Shown in pieces: positions 23,804 to 32,654 of a DNA stretch of 64,000 nt. Origin of the DNA: Bacteroidota bacterium (GTDB taxonomy: Bacteria > Bacteroidota > Bacteroidia > Chitinophagales > Chitinophagaceae). The translations under genes were made by a program, and so were the position numbers. The stretch covers positions 62,001 through 126,000 of the forward strand of contig JAEWHC010000009.1 in assembly GCA_023387985.1 (NCBI GenBank), given 5' to 3'. Within the stretch, counting starts at the first letter, position 1. The number at the start of each line of letters is the position of its first letter. The notes beneath the pieces were generated by a model. That model made no database searches, had not been told where the DNA came from, and saw only the letters and a program-made list of their open reading frames with translations.

Positions 23804-26706
23804 AAAAAATCCTGCACATAGTTCCTTATTACCTGCCCGATGTAGTATTTGGCGGGCCGGTGTTTTCCGTGTCTTCCCTTTGCGAAGCGCTGGCAGCGCA
23901 GGGAGAAGACGTGACCGTATATACCATAGGTTATAAACCCGAAGAAAATTATCCTTTTGAAGTGAAATTGAACGGGGTTAACGTGCATTATTTCAAGCGC
24001 GATGCCGGCCGTCCATGCCAGGTTTCTTTCCAGCTTTGGAAAGCCCTCAGGAGCAATGCCAGGCAATTTGACATTGTGCACCTGCATACGTGGTGGAATG
24101 TGCTCATTTTTCAAAGCATACGCCTGTTGTCTACAATGGATGTGCCCATGGTGATTTCGCCAAGAGGCATGCTGAGTGATTATAGTTTCAGCCACCGCAA
24201 GACTTCGCTGAAAAAATATTTTCAGCTTTTTGCCGGAGAGCGGCTGGTTGAAGGCGTTTTTTTGCATGGAACAAGCGCAGCGGAAGCATCAGAAATGGCC
24301 TACCGCACCAACCGCGACCAGGATGAAGTGTTTGTAATGCCCAACCTGCTTAACCTTAGCCCGGCAGAATCTTTCGAGCCGGTTGCCGGCGAATTTTCAT
24401 TGGGCTTTTTATCCCGGATTCATCATAAAAAAGGGATTGAAGTATTGCTGGAAGCCGTAGCCCGGTCACCGCAGGTAAAAAAACTGGTGATTGGCGGCAG
24501 AGGTGAGGAAGCTTATGAAGCCAGCCTGCGGCAAAAGATCAGTGAGCTGGGCATTGCCGGGCGTATTGAATTTGCCGGCTGGGTTTCCGAAGGGCAGAAA
24601 GCGGATTTCTTCCGCCGTTTTCAGATCTTTATCCTGCCATCCTACAATGAAAATTTTGCCAATGTGGTGGCCGAAGCCTGGGCTGCAGGAAAACCGGTAA
24701 TTGTGAGCAATGAAGTAGGCTTGAGTGAACAGGTGGCGGTAAATGATATTGGCTGGATATGCGAACCCAAAGTGGAAAGCGTGGTGGCTACCATTGCGCG
24801 GGCATGGAAAGAACGCGATCTCTGGCCACAAATGGGCAATTTCGCCATACGCCTGGTAAAGAAATCCTTTACCGATGAACGCATCATCCGCAAATACCAG
24901 GCGATGTACAATAAAATGCTGGAGAAAAACACTGTTGCCGAGGTATTGCCTTTGCAAACCCGAAAAACCGGTGAACAGTATATCCTGGGGATCAACGCCC
25001 ATCATGCCGATGCTTCAGCAGCTATCTTCCGCAACGGCGTTTTACTTGCCGCAATTGAAGAGGAGCGTATGCGGCGGGTAAAGCATTGGGCGGGTTTTCC
25101 TACCCATGCGGTTAATTTTTGCCTGCAGGAAGCGGGCATCAACTGGAATGAAATTGATACGGTTGCATTTGGCCGCGATGTATATGCCAAATGGGATCGC
25201 AAGATACAATTCATGTTTTCCTACCCGCAACATTTTGGCAAATTCATGCGGGGCCGCCTGAGCAATGCTGCCGGCTCGGGCAGCGTGGAAAGGAAACTGA
25301 AACGGATGGCGGAGCAATCGGGGGTGACCGACATGGACAAAAGACTGATTTATGTGGAGCACCACCGCAGCCACCTGGCCTCGGCATTTTATCTTTCGGG
25401 CTGGGATCAGGCTGCCCTGCTATCCGTAGATGGCAGCGGCGATTTCACCACCTGTATGACCGGCATTGGCAAGGGTACCCAAATTGAGGTACTGGACTCG
25501 GTGGATTTTCCTCACTCGCTGGGGGTGTTTTATACGGCATTCACCCAGTTACTGGGCTTTCCCTATTATGGAGATGAATATAAGGTAATGGGTTTGGCGC
25601 CTTATGGAGAGCCGAGATACGTTGAAGAATTGAAGGACATGCTGATCCTGGAAGAAAAAGGCCGTTTCCGTCTCAACCTGCGCTATTTCCGGAACCCCGG
25701 TCAGGGCTATATCAGCTACGATCGCAACCATGTGCCCATAGTACCACCGCTTTTTTCCCGGCACCTGGAGAAACGCTTTGGCAATAAACGCAAGGCCGGT
25801 GAAGCACTAACGCAGCACCACAAAGACCTGGCGGCCAGCCTGCAGCATGCCACCGAAGAAACCATTTTTCATATCCTCAATCACTTGCACCGGCAAACGG
25901 GCATGAGCCGTCTTTGCCTTGCCGGCGGCGTGGCGCAAAATTCGGTGGCCAATGGAAAAATCATTCGCAACACGCCTTTCAGCGAAGTGTTTATTCCTCC
26001 CGCCGGACACGATGCAGGCCTTGCGCTGGGCGCCGGCCTGTATGCCCGGCATCATATGCTGGGCCATGCCCGCGGCGAAGCCATGGTGCATGCCTACACC
26101 GGAAGTTATTTTAGCAACGCGGAAATTGAAGCATTCCTGCAGCGCAGGGAAGTAGACTACCGTTTGCTTTCTGATGAAGCATTGTTTCCGGCCGTTGCGC
26201 AAGCCATTGCCGGAGGCCAGGTTGTGGGCTGGTTCCGGGGCCGGAGTGAATTTGGCCCGCGGGCTTTGGGCAATCGCAGCATCCTCGCCGATCCGCGACG
26301 TAGCGATGCCCGCGAACTACTCAACCTGAAAATCAAAAGAAGGGAAAGCTTCCGGCCATTCGCACCATCGGTGCTTGAAGAATTTGCTGATGAATTTTTT
26401 GAATACCATGAGCCATCTCCCTTTATGGAAAAGGTTTTTACGATACGTCCGGAGAAACGCCAGGTCATACCCGCGGTTACTCATGTGGATGGTTCAGGAA
26501 GAATTCAGACCGTGTCAAAAGAAAATAATCCTGATTATTACAAATTGATACATATTTTTAGGGCGCTAACCGGCATTCCCTTGCTGCTCAACACCTCCTT
26601 TAATGAAAGTGAACCCATTGTAAACACACCGCAACAAGCATTGGATTGTTTTGAACGTACACAAATGGATATGTTGGTTATTGGGAATTGTATGATTTCA
26701 AGATAA
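23800..26706 (+). CDS. Glycosyltransferase 4 - carbamoyltransferase (NodU/TobZ type) fusion
   Basis: A single 968-residue frame joins two enzymes. Residues 1-375 are a GT4 transferase: LHIVPYYLPDVVFGGP at the start, HLHTWWN, then the EX7E motif E284-E292 in NENFANVVAEAW. Residues 393-968 are an O-carbamoyltransferase. They comprise a Kae1-like half (YILGINAHHADASAAIF, metal-site EHHRSH at 520-525, SVDGSGD at 542-548, AGGVAQNSVANGK) and a C-terminal half with GWFRGRSEFGPRALGNRS (810-827) and RRESFRPFAPSVL. Carbamoyltransferases of this family (NodU, CmcH, TobZ) move a carbamoyl group from carbamoyl phosphate to a sugar hydroxyl through carbamoyl-AMP. The fusion suggests a sugar is transferred and carbamoylated by one protein. 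It starts at a TTG overlapping the upstream stop (TTGA), and the GT2 gene follows after 4 bases. Confidence 0.9.
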   Translation: MKKILHIVPYYLPDVVFGGPVFSVSSLCEALAAQGEDVTVYTIGYKPEENYPFEVKLNGVNVHYFKRDAGRPCQVSFQLWKALRSNARQFDIVHLHTWWNVLIFQSIRLLSTMDVPMVISPRGMLSDYSFSHRKTSLKKYFQLFAGERLVEGVFLHGTSAAEASEMAYRTNRDQDEVFVMPNLLNLSPAESFEPVAGEFSLGFLSRIHHKKGIEVLLEAVARSPQVKKLVIGGRGEEAYEASLRQKISELGIAGRIEFAGWVSEGQKADFFRRFQIFILPSYNENFANVVAEAWAAGKPVIVSNEVGLSEQVAVNDIGWICEPKVESVVATIARAWKERDLWPQMGNFAIRLVKKSFTDERIIRKYQAMYNKMLEKNTVAEVLPLQTRKTGEQYILGINAHHADASAAIFRNGVLLAAIEEERMRRVKHWAGFPTHAVNFCLQEAGINWNEIDTVAFGRDVYAKWDRKIQFMFSYPQHFGKFMRGRLSNAAGSGSVERKLKRMAEQSGVTDMDKRLIYVEHHRSHLASAFYLSGWDQAALLSVDGSGDFTTCMTGIGKGTQIEVLDSVDFPHSLGVFYTAFTQLLGFPYYGDEYKVMGLAPYGEPRYVEELKDMLILEEKGRFRLNLRYFRNPGQGYISYDRNHVPIVPPLFSRHLEKRFGNKRKAGEALTQHHKDLAASLQHATEETIFHILNHLHRQTGMSRLCLAGGVAQNSVANGKIIRNTPFSEVFIPPAGHDAGLALGAGLYARHHMLGHARGEAMVHAYTGSYFSNAEIEAFLQRREVDYRLLSDEALFPAVAQAIAGGQVVGWFRGRSEFGPRALGNRSILADPRRSDARELLNLKIKRRESFRPFAPSVLEEFADEFFEYHEPSPFMEKVFTIRPEKRQVIPAVTHVDGSGRIQTVSKENNPDYYKLIHIFRALTGIPLLLNTSFNESEPIVNTPQQALDCFERTQMDMLVIGNCMISR

Positions 26707-26710
26707 TAAA

Positions 26711-27457
26711 ATGAAAATATCCGTAATCACAACTTCATATAATAGCGGGCACACCATTGGCGACACCATTAACAGTGTGCTGAGCCAGGATTACAGTAAC
26801 GTGGAACACATTATTGTGGATGCGGGTTCTACAGACGATACGCTTGAAGTACTCAGGCGTTTCCAGGACAAGGTGAAATTTGTTTCCGAAAAAGATGGCG
26901 GCATTTATTATGGTATGAACAAAGGGCTTGCCATGAGCACGGGAGATGTCATTTGTTTTTTGAATGCCGATGACTGGTATTGCGGTGATGATGTATTGAG
27001 CAAGGTGGTAGCAAAAATGAAATGCTCCAATTGCCTGGTTGTTTATGGCGACCTGGCGTATGTGCGTCAGTTCAATCCCGAAAGGATCGTACGCACCTGG
27101 CGCAGCGGAAAGTTCCGCCGCAAAAATATTTATTACGGATGGATGCCTCCCCACCCTGCTTTTTTTGCACACCGCCAGGTCTATGAGCAGGTTGGTTTTT
27201 ACAATACCGATCTCAGCAATGCGGCCGATTATGAACTGATGCTGCGCATCCTGCTGAAATACGAACACAATGCCTGTTACCTGCCTGAGGTTCTCGTGAA
27301 AATGCGGTTGGGTGGCTATAGCAATTCCAGCTGGAAAAACCGCCTGCGGGCAAACCGTGAAGACCACCGGGCCTGGAAGATTAATGATCTCCAGCCGCAT
27401 TTATTTACACGCTACCTGAAACCGCTGCGCAAACTGCCGCAATTTTTTGTACGTTGA
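26711..27457 (+). CDS. Glycosyltransferase family 2
   Basis: Protein of 248 aa with a GT-A fold typical of WcaA-like enzymes: SVITTSYNSGHTIGDTINSV, the nucleotide-binding IIVDAGSTDDTLE, DGGIYYGMNKGL and the metal-binding FLNADDW, then the acceptor-side MPPHPAFFAHR. It follows the GT4-carbamoyltransferase gene by 4 bases and is therefore in its operon. It probably adds the next sugar of the same glycan. Linkage and donor cannot be deduced. Confidence 0.9.
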   Translation: MKISVITTSYNSGHTIGDTINSVLSQDYSNVEHIIVDAGSTDDTLEVLRRFQDKVKFVSEKDGGIYYGMNKGLAMSTGDVICFLNADDWYCGDDVLSKVVAKMKCSNCLVVYGDLAYVRQFNPERIVRTWRSGKFRRKNIYYGWMPPHPAFFAHRQVYEQVGFYNTDLSNAADYELMLRILLKYEHNACYLPEVLVKMRLGGYSNSSWKNRLRANREDHRAWKINDLQPHLFTRYLKPLRKLPQFFVR

Positions 27458-27531
27458 TCATGGCCAGCATTTCGTAGGGAAAACCCACCGGATAATTGCT
27501 GTATAGCGGAATTCCGGGATAATTTTGAGTG

Positions 27532-28095
27532 ATGCGCATGCTGTATGTAATTATTTTTTTGCTGAATATTTTCCCGGGGTGCAGCAGTTGCAATACGGTT
27601 GGAGAGAATCGAAAAAGTGCCGTTTCCCTTACCATCCAGGAGAATGCCCGAAATCAATTCTATTCCATAACTAAGATTGTAGATGGCGATACCTTCTGGA
27701 TTGATGATGGTTCGGCCACAGGCCTGAAGATCCGCCTGATTGGCATAGATGCTCCCGAATCGCAAAACAGGTTCAGGAAAAAGACCGGTTTTCTTGGAAA
27801 GGAATCCACCCAATTCCTGACCGCATTGACCGGCCGCCAGAAAGTTCGCCTTGAGCTGGACGTCCGGCCGGTTGATCAATTCAAAAGAACCCTTGCTTAT
27901 GCCTTCCTGGAAGATGGCAGGTTTATAAATGCGGAAATGGTAAAGCAGGGATATGCCCTGGTAATGACTGTGCCGCCTAACGTAAAATATGCCGACAGTT
28001 TTTTGGTGCTTCAGCAGGAGGCAAGAGAAAACGGCCGTGGGCTCTGGGCGGATACCACAGGGCATGATGCGGGATATGTTCCTGGTAAAGAATAA
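27532..28095 (+). CDS. Secreted thermonuclease-like lipoprotein (SNase family)
   Basis: Protein of about 187 aa. A hydrophobic N terminus with a lipobox-like FPGCSSC is followed by a staphylococcal-nuclease domain. Calcium and catalytic positions are visible: KIVDGDTFW, the Arg/Glu pair in RLIGIDAPES, and the second Arg in FKRTLAYAFL. The C terminus has RENGRGLW as in other SNases. It would degrade DNA or RNA outside the cytoplasm. Start codons at 27532 and 27538 are both possible. It is 74 bases after the GT2 gene, so membership of the glycan operon is uncertain. Confidence 0.87.
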   Translation: MRMLYVIIFLLNIFPGCSSCNTVGENRKSAVSLTIQENARNQFYSITKIVDGDTFWIDDGSATGLKIRLIGIDAPESQNRFRKKTGFLGKESTQFLTALTGRQKVRLELDVRPVDQFKRTLAYAFLEDGRFINAEMVKQGYALVMTVPPNVKYADSFLVLQQEARENGRGLWADTTGHDAGYVPGKE

Positions 28096-28163
28096 GATTT
28101 TTAGGCGAATGAGCCTGTCAACCTTACTGCAAATATTTAAGGAGTTTGATTGGCGTAAAGTGC

Positions 28164-28191
28164 AAAAAACCCCGCCAACAATTGACGGGGT
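28164..28191 (-). terminator. Rho-independent terminator of the 52-residue membrane protein gene
   Basis: Stem ACCCCG / CGGGGT (28170-28191) around an 11-base loop. On the minus strand it is followed by a run of six T. It starts 21 bases beyond the small gene's stop codon and matches no other minus-strand gene. Confidence 0.75.
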
Positions 28192-28211
28192 CTAAATAGG
28201 TCAAGCAAAAG

Positions 28212-28370
28212 CTAGAGCAAATCCAGGGCCAATGCCAGTTGTGTTGCTACAATGGGTAAGATTAGCCAAAACCATTGTCCCCATGGAGAAAGCATGAGCG
28301 CCATCATCGCGGCAAACGCCAACAAAAAAAAGATCCAGTTTTTGGTGGTATTTTTTTTCGTTTGTTCCAT
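28212..28370 (-). CDS. Small membrane protein (52 aa) with own promoter and terminator
   Basis: An ATG-to-TAG frame of 52 codons. The N terminus is Lys/Thr-rich (EQTKKNTTK), followed by a long hydrophobic stretch NWIFFLLAFAAMMALM, a short turn with SPWGQW, and a second hydrophobic stretch, consistent with a two-span hairpin in the inner membrane. It is framed by a textbook promoter 26 bases upstream and a terminator 21 bases downstream, so it is very probably a real monocistronic gene. I recognise no family. The neighbouring PSP1 gene is on the same strand upstream. Confidence 0.72.
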   Translation of the reverse strand: MEQTKKNTTKNWIFFLLAFAAMMALMLSPWGQWFWLILPIVATQLALALDLL

Positions 28371-28395
28371 AGGGTATTGATTTTTTATTGGTTCG

Positions 28396-28425
28396 CAAAT
28401 ATACGGTTACACATTATTTAAACAA
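28396..28425 (-). promoter_or_regulatory. Promoter of the small membrane protein gene
   Basis: On the minus strand TTG (complement of 28423-28425), 19 bases, then TATATTTG (28396-28403): both Bacteroidota elements at consensus spacing. The predicted start of transcription is about 20 bases upstream of the ATG. Confidence 0.7.
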
Positions 28426-28449
28426 TTTTCAAATGGTTTTCCTTCATCC

Positions 28450-29832
28450 TTAGCCCGGGTTTTCCTGGCGGGGAGGCCGGTTAGAGCCGGGGCGCTTGTT
28501 TCTGCGGCGGTTTTCGGGATTTCCCAAATTTTCTTTCGGAGTCGGTGGTTTTTGCTGCCTTTCGGGGTTGATTCCGGCTTGTGGACGTGATTGCTTTTGC
28601 GGCCTTTCTCCTGGCCGGCCTGGTTGCTTCTGCCGTTTATCAGTTTCTGGTTTTTGGCGGCTTTCGGCATCCGGTTTCTGGCGGCCTTCCGTTTTTTGGC
28701 CCTGATCGCGCCCTTTCCGGGGTTTTTGTTTCTTTCTCTTTTTCTGGTCAAGGCTTCGCAGCGAAATCTGGCCAACCACATCCACAAATTCGGGTTCGGC
28801 CTCCACCATTTTGTTCGAGACCACTTCTTCTGCCTGCAGATCGGCAACGGCTTCGCCTCTTTTATTCATGCCCTGTATCTCCATCACCCGCTTTATGCTC
28901 AGGGGATACTGCCGGCTGCTGTCGGGAAGCGTGTACCACATCAGGTTGCGGAAAATGTCTTTTTTTACCAGGGAGGCCCTTCCGCGTGTTGTAGTCAGGT
29001 TGTCTGCATGGTCGGGGAATGACTGTAATGCGTCGAGGTAGGTGTCAAGCTCATAGTTGAGGCAGCATTTCAACCGCCCACATTGCCCGCTCAGTTTGGC
29101 CTGGTTGATGCTCAGGTTCTGATACCTTGCCGCCCCTGTGCCCACGCTTTTGAAATCGGTGAGCCAGGTGCTGCAGCACAATTCACGGCCACAACTGCCA
29201 ATGCCGCCAACTTTGGCCGCTTCCTGCCTGGGACCGATCTGCCGCATTTCTACTTTAACCTTGAATTCACCCGCATAAAGTTTGATCAGTTCGCGGAAAT
29301 CGACGCGGTCATCAGCCGTATAAAAGAAAGTGGCTTTTTTGCCATCCGCCTGAATCTCCACTTCCGCCACTTTCATTTCCAGCTTAAGCGAACGTGCAAT
29401 GGCCCGGCTGCGTACAAGTGCTTCCTTTTCGCGGTGCTTACTTTCGCGCCATTTATCAATATCGTATGGATTGCTCCTGCGGATTACCCGTTTTATTTCT
29501 TTGGAGTTTTCGTCTATGCCGTGCTTTTTGAGCTGAAGACGTACGAGTTCGCCACTCAGGCTGAGTTCGCCCACATCATATCCACTCACCCCTTCCACAG
29601 TAAGCAATTCCCCTTTTTCAAAATCGCGCAACCCGCCATTGTAGAAGTAATCTTTACGGCTTCCGTTGTTGAAGCTTACCTCTACCACCTTACAGGAAAA
29701 CCGCGGATTGGCGAACGGTATGTTCGCAAGCCAGTCATGCACATTCATGCGATTGCAACCATTGCTGCCACAAACGCCATTATTTTGACACCCCGTCGGC
29801 TGACCGGAGCTTCCGCAACCATTACATCCCAT
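28450..29832 (-). CDS. PSP1-domain protein (RicT/YaaT-like)
   Basis: Protein of 460 aa. A Cys/Gly-rich N terminus (GCNGCGSSG, CQNNGVCGSNGC) leads into the PSP1 domain (about 45-300) with the cysteine blocks GIGSCGRELCCSTW and SGQCGRLKCCLNYE. The C-terminal 110 residues are a disordered Lys/Arg/Gln/Pro-rich tail. The Bacillus homologue RicT works with RicA and RicF in an iron-sulfur complex affecting mRNA maturation and development. In Bacteroidota the PSP1 protein is conserved but less studied. The basic tail suggests nucleic-acid contact, which is inference. The Bacteroidota neighbour gldH is not seen next to it here. Confidence 0.88.
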   Translation of the reverse strand: MGCNGCGSSGQPTGCQNNGVCGSNGCNRMNVHDWLANIPFANPRFSCKVVEVSFNNGSRKDYFYNGGLRDFEKGELLTVEGVSGYDVGELSLSGELVRLQLKKHGIDENSKEIKRVIRRSNPYDIDKWRESKHREKEALVRSRAIARSLKLEMKVAEVEIQADGKKATFFYTADDRVDFRELIKLYAGEFKVKVEMRQIGPRQEAAKVGGIGSCGRELCCSTWLTDFKSVGTGAARYQNLSINQAKLSGQCGRLKCCLNYELDTYLDALQSFPDHADNLTTTRGRASLVKKDIFRNLMWYTLPDSSRQYPLSIKRVMEIQGMNKRGEAVADLQAEEVVSNKMVEAEPEFVDVVGQISLRSLDQKKRKKQKPRKGRDQGQKTEGRQKPDAESRQKPETDKRQKQPGRPGERPQKQSRPQAGINPERQQKPPTPKENLGNPENRRRNKRPGSNRPPRQENPG

Positions 29833-30328
29833 GTTCAGTTATATTCTTATCCATATTATTAAATGTTGCATCAAGCATAATGCTTTCGCAGGCTGTTACC
29901 ACAAAAACAAGGGAGAAAAAGAAGGTCAAGCAAAATCGTAATTCGGGTATGCCCCTGCCGGAAATGGTCTTTGGATGTTCCGGTTGCAAATCATATGGCT
30001 TTGAAGCGGTTGAGTTTGATTTGCATAATTTACCGTTTTTCAGATCCATTTTTTGCCCGGGACCTGAATTTCCGGTTATATGGTTGGTTTGCTTTTATAT
30101 TCTCCGGGACAGCAAGCAATCATTATCAAATTTCCACGTCAAATCCTTTCTGCCCGCTGCCTGACTTTTCTTCCATGTTTTTGTCGCAAAAAATCACTCA
30201 AATGTAATTTAATATTGTTAAATCCGGGTTTTTTCACTTGTTAAAGCCAGTAGAGGGGTAAAGCCAGGCAGTTATAGGCTAAAAGTTGCTGCCATTGCAG
30301 GCTACACTTACCCGGAAAAAGCAGGGGA
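29833..30328. other. Intergenic region without a supported gene
   Basis: About 495 bases between the PSP1 gene and a hypothetical gene. A minus-strand frame at 29822-30049 has an internal lipobox-like FVVTAC but a long polar stretch before it and only about 20 residues after it. A plus-strand frame at 29880-30164 has no family features. A truncated lipoprotein gene is possible. No RNA gene or repeat was seen. Confidence 0.4.
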
Positions 30329-30646
30329 TCACCATTTTTCCTCATCATTTACCGGGCCGTCCGGGCTTTTGTATTTATCGCGTGATTGCTTTTTCTCCAA
30401 ATGCCGGGCCACCAGCAACCTGGCCATAATTTCAGCAGTGTCTTTGTCCGGGTTGCAACGCAGGGCTTCACGTACTTTCCATTCTGGTACATCCACACGG
30501 TAGAGCAGATTGAGCAGGGCGTTAAAATCGTTGGCGATTAAATATTCCAGTTCTTCGCGCAGCAATGCCTGCCACCGGGGCTGTTCACCTGGATTTTCAG
30601 GCATGGCCTGGATGAGGCCATTCAGCTTTTCAGGAGTATGTGCCAT
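30329..30646 (-). CDS. Hypothetical helical protein
   Basis: Soluble protein of 105 aa with long amphipathic helices (LLREELEYLIANDFNALLNLLY, TAEIMARLLVARHLEKK) and a hydrophilic C terminus. I do not recognise a family. The chosen ATG at 30646 lies inside the end of the upstream deacetylase-like gene (17-base overlap), which points to translational coupling. An ATG at 30679 would overlap more. Its role may be tied to the upstream gene. Confidence 0.65.
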   Translation of the reverse strand: MAHTPEKLNGLIQAMPENPGEQPRWQALLREELEYLIANDFNALLNLLYRVDVPEWKVREALRCNPDKDTAEIMARLLVARHLEKKQSRDKYKSPDGPVNDEEKW

Positions 30647-31955
30647 TTGCTCCAAAATTTTTACGGTAAAACTCAGCATACATCTTCCACCATTCCCGCC
30701 CGGCCTTGTCCCTGCCCATCATGTGGTTGTGGCCGATCGTTACCAAATGTCCGCCACAGTTTTTGAGGGTATCGTGGAAAAATTGCAATTCGGCCGCCGC
30801 TTCTGCCAGGCTGTTCTTTTGTTCGAAAATGGCATTGGCATCCATCCAGCAAAAAGGGATGAGCTCAAGGGATGTTATTGTTTCTTTTTGCAGGTCGTAC
30901 CAATAAAATGGATGCGAGGTGGAAGCCCGGAAACCATTGATGTTGCCATAGCCCATGGAAAAATCCTGTTGAACAGGAACCGGCAAAGCCTGCAACTGCC
31001 GGAAAGTATTCGGAAGACTGAAATTGAGGTAATGCATACGGTTGCGCCTGAGGGCTTTTTCACCCAGTGTGGTCCTGAAATATTCCTGCTCTTGATGCAT
31101 CAGGTCCACATCGCGGCTTGCTGCCCAACTCAGGTGCATACCGGTCTTTACTTGTTTGCTGAGTTGTACCTGCAGCATGATGAATTCCTTGTTTTCAGCG
31201 GAAATGTTCCGGTCGTATCCGGCTTTTCTGGCAGCGGCCAAAATAAAGAAAATGGGATCCTGCTCGAGTGACCGGTGCAATTCAATAAGATCATCAAAAA
31301 CATCAAACTCATCCTGCTGAAAGCCCAGCAAGGCGGAATACCGGTCATTGAATTGACGGATTCTTCCTGTGAGGAAACTTTTGGCCAGCGATGCGGTTTG
31401 CACCCAGTGCGGTTTGTTGCGTATAGCCCAGGCCATGTCGAGATCAAAACTTGGCTGGCAGGTAAAATCACGGGGCATGAATTTCAAATCCGGCCAAAAA
31501 GCCAGAAGTTGTTGCTTCAGGTTTTTCAACCATATATCCAGTAATGGAAATTTAAGGAAACCGCCTTTCCAGGCAATGCTGTCTTTGTAGTAAAAGCGGC
31601 CATATTCATCCAGCGAATGCGGTAAATATTCTTCATAGCGGCTGAGCAGGTAAAACGCTGCAGAAAACAGGTCAAAACCCATGTCGCCGCCGGTGGGAAA
31701 AAAGCGGGCTTCCTCTGCTTTGCCGGTGATCTGCAGATCCCGTTCGCCTATAGCGTTTTCTGAAAGTAAACCGCAGGGTGGAATGGCAAAGGAGGTCATG
31801 CGGGTTTCACGCCCGGAATAATTCAGCAGCGGCATCATTGACGGGCAATCCGCTTCATGCGTTACGACTTTCAGTGCACTTCCGAACAAGCGTTCGCCCA
31901 GCCATCCGGCGATATAATTTAAGCGGGGGCTTCTGTGTTCGGCAAGAATCATCAT
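30630..31955 (-). CDS. Polysaccharide-deacetylase-like protein (Bacteroidota type)
   Basis: Protein of 441 aa resembling the Bacteroidota family annotated as polysaccharide deacetylases, with an N-terminal DUF7033-like region (about 1-150) and a NodB-like barrel. At the usual metal-binding position the sequence reads CQPSFDLDMAWA instead of the common T-H-D-x-D, so the first histidine is absent; GHLVTIGHNHMMGRD near the C terminus fits the last barrel motif. Such genes sit in surface-glycan loci. No signal peptide is seen. Given the altered motif, activity is uncertain. It is 32 bases downstream of the LysE gene on the same strand. Confidence 0.7.
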   Translation of the reverse strand: MMILAEHRSPRLNYIAGWLGERLFGSALKVVTHEADCPSMMPLLNYSGRETRMTSFAIPPCGLLSENAIGERDLQITGKAEEARFFPTGGDMGFDLFSAAFYLLSRYEEYLPHSLDEYGRFYYKDSIAWKGGFLKFPLLDIWLKNLKQQLLAFWPDLKFMPRDFTCQPSFDLDMAWAIRNKPHWVQTASLAKSFLTGRIRQFNDRYSALLGFQQDEFDVFDDLIELHRSLEQDPIFFILAAARKAGYDRNISAENKEFIMLQVQLSKQVKTGMHLSWAASRDVDLMHQEQEYFRTTLGEKALRRNRMHYLNFSLPNTFRQLQALPVPVQQDFSMGYGNINGFRASTSHPFYWYDLQKETITSLELIPFCWMDANAIFEQKNSLAEAAAELQFFHDTLKNCGGHLVTIGHNHMMGRDKAGREWWKMYAEFYRKNFGANGTYS

Positions 31956-31987
31956 AAATTGAAATTATCTATTTTTCTGAAGGCATT

Positions 31988-32611
31988 TCAGGTGAAAAAT
32001 GAACTGGTAAATAGGGCTACCCCAAAAATAGCGAGAACAATGGCCGTAAACTGGTGAATGCGGTGCAGGTTGCGGGGGGTGAGCGCTTTGCGCAGTTTGG
32101 CGGCAAAATAAACTTTCAGGATATCAAGAAAGAGAATGGTAGCGAGGCAGGATCCAAAGAGCAGGAGGCGGTTATTGAGCGGCATGAATGCAAAAGCAGT
32201 GCAGGTGGTGATCCAGAAAATAATGCTGCCGGGATTGATGGTATTCATTAAAAAACCCTGGAGACTGAATTTCAACAGGTCGCGTTTGCGGTAATGAAGC
32301 ACTTTCAATTCAAAATGTTCGTCTTTGGGGCTTTTGCTGAAAAAAAAAGTAAAGGCCCCCATGCCAATCAGCAGCAGGCCACCCATTACGGCGATCAGGC
32401 TTTCATATTTCAACAACGACCTCACCAGTTCGGCGGCCATATTTCCGGCAATAACGAGGAACACATCGCTGAGGCTGACGCCGGAAATGAAGGCGAATCC
32501 CGGTTTTTGTCCCAGGCGCATACTGATGTTCAGCGCGGCAAAAATGACAGGACCCACTGAAAAGGTTAGCAGCAATCCGAGTCCGATGCCCTGAATAAAA
32601 TAACTGGTCAT
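31988..32611 (-). CDS. LysE/RhtB family exporter
   Basis: Inner-membrane protein of 207 aa with about six hydrophobic segments. It starts with the LysE pattern FIQGIGLGLLLTFSVGPVIF and has the central NTINPGSIIFWI block. Family members export amino acids or related small molecules using the proton gradient. The substrate cannot be assigned. It lies between the GH3-like and deacetylase-like genes with short gaps on one strand. Confidence 0.9.
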   Translation of the reverse strand: MTSYFIQGIGLGLLLTFSVGPVIFAALNISMRLGQKPGFAFISGVSLSDVFLVIAGNMAAELVRSLLKYESLIAVMGGLLLIGMGAFTFFFSKSPKDEHFELKVLHYRKRDLLKFSLQGFLMNTINPGSIIFWITTCTAFAFMPLNNRLLLFGSCLATILFLDILKVYFAAKLRKALTPRNLHRIHQFTAIVLAIFGVALFTSSFFT

Positions 32612-32654
32612 ATACCGTGGCTGGCTGAACGGGCTAAGGTAAAATTTTTTCAGC

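Noticed and set aside
29822..30049. Possible lipoprotein with internal FVVTAC
   Set aside because: The lipobox is too far from the only start codon, the mature part is about 20 residues, and the stop overlaps the PSP1 start; listed only as a possible remnant.
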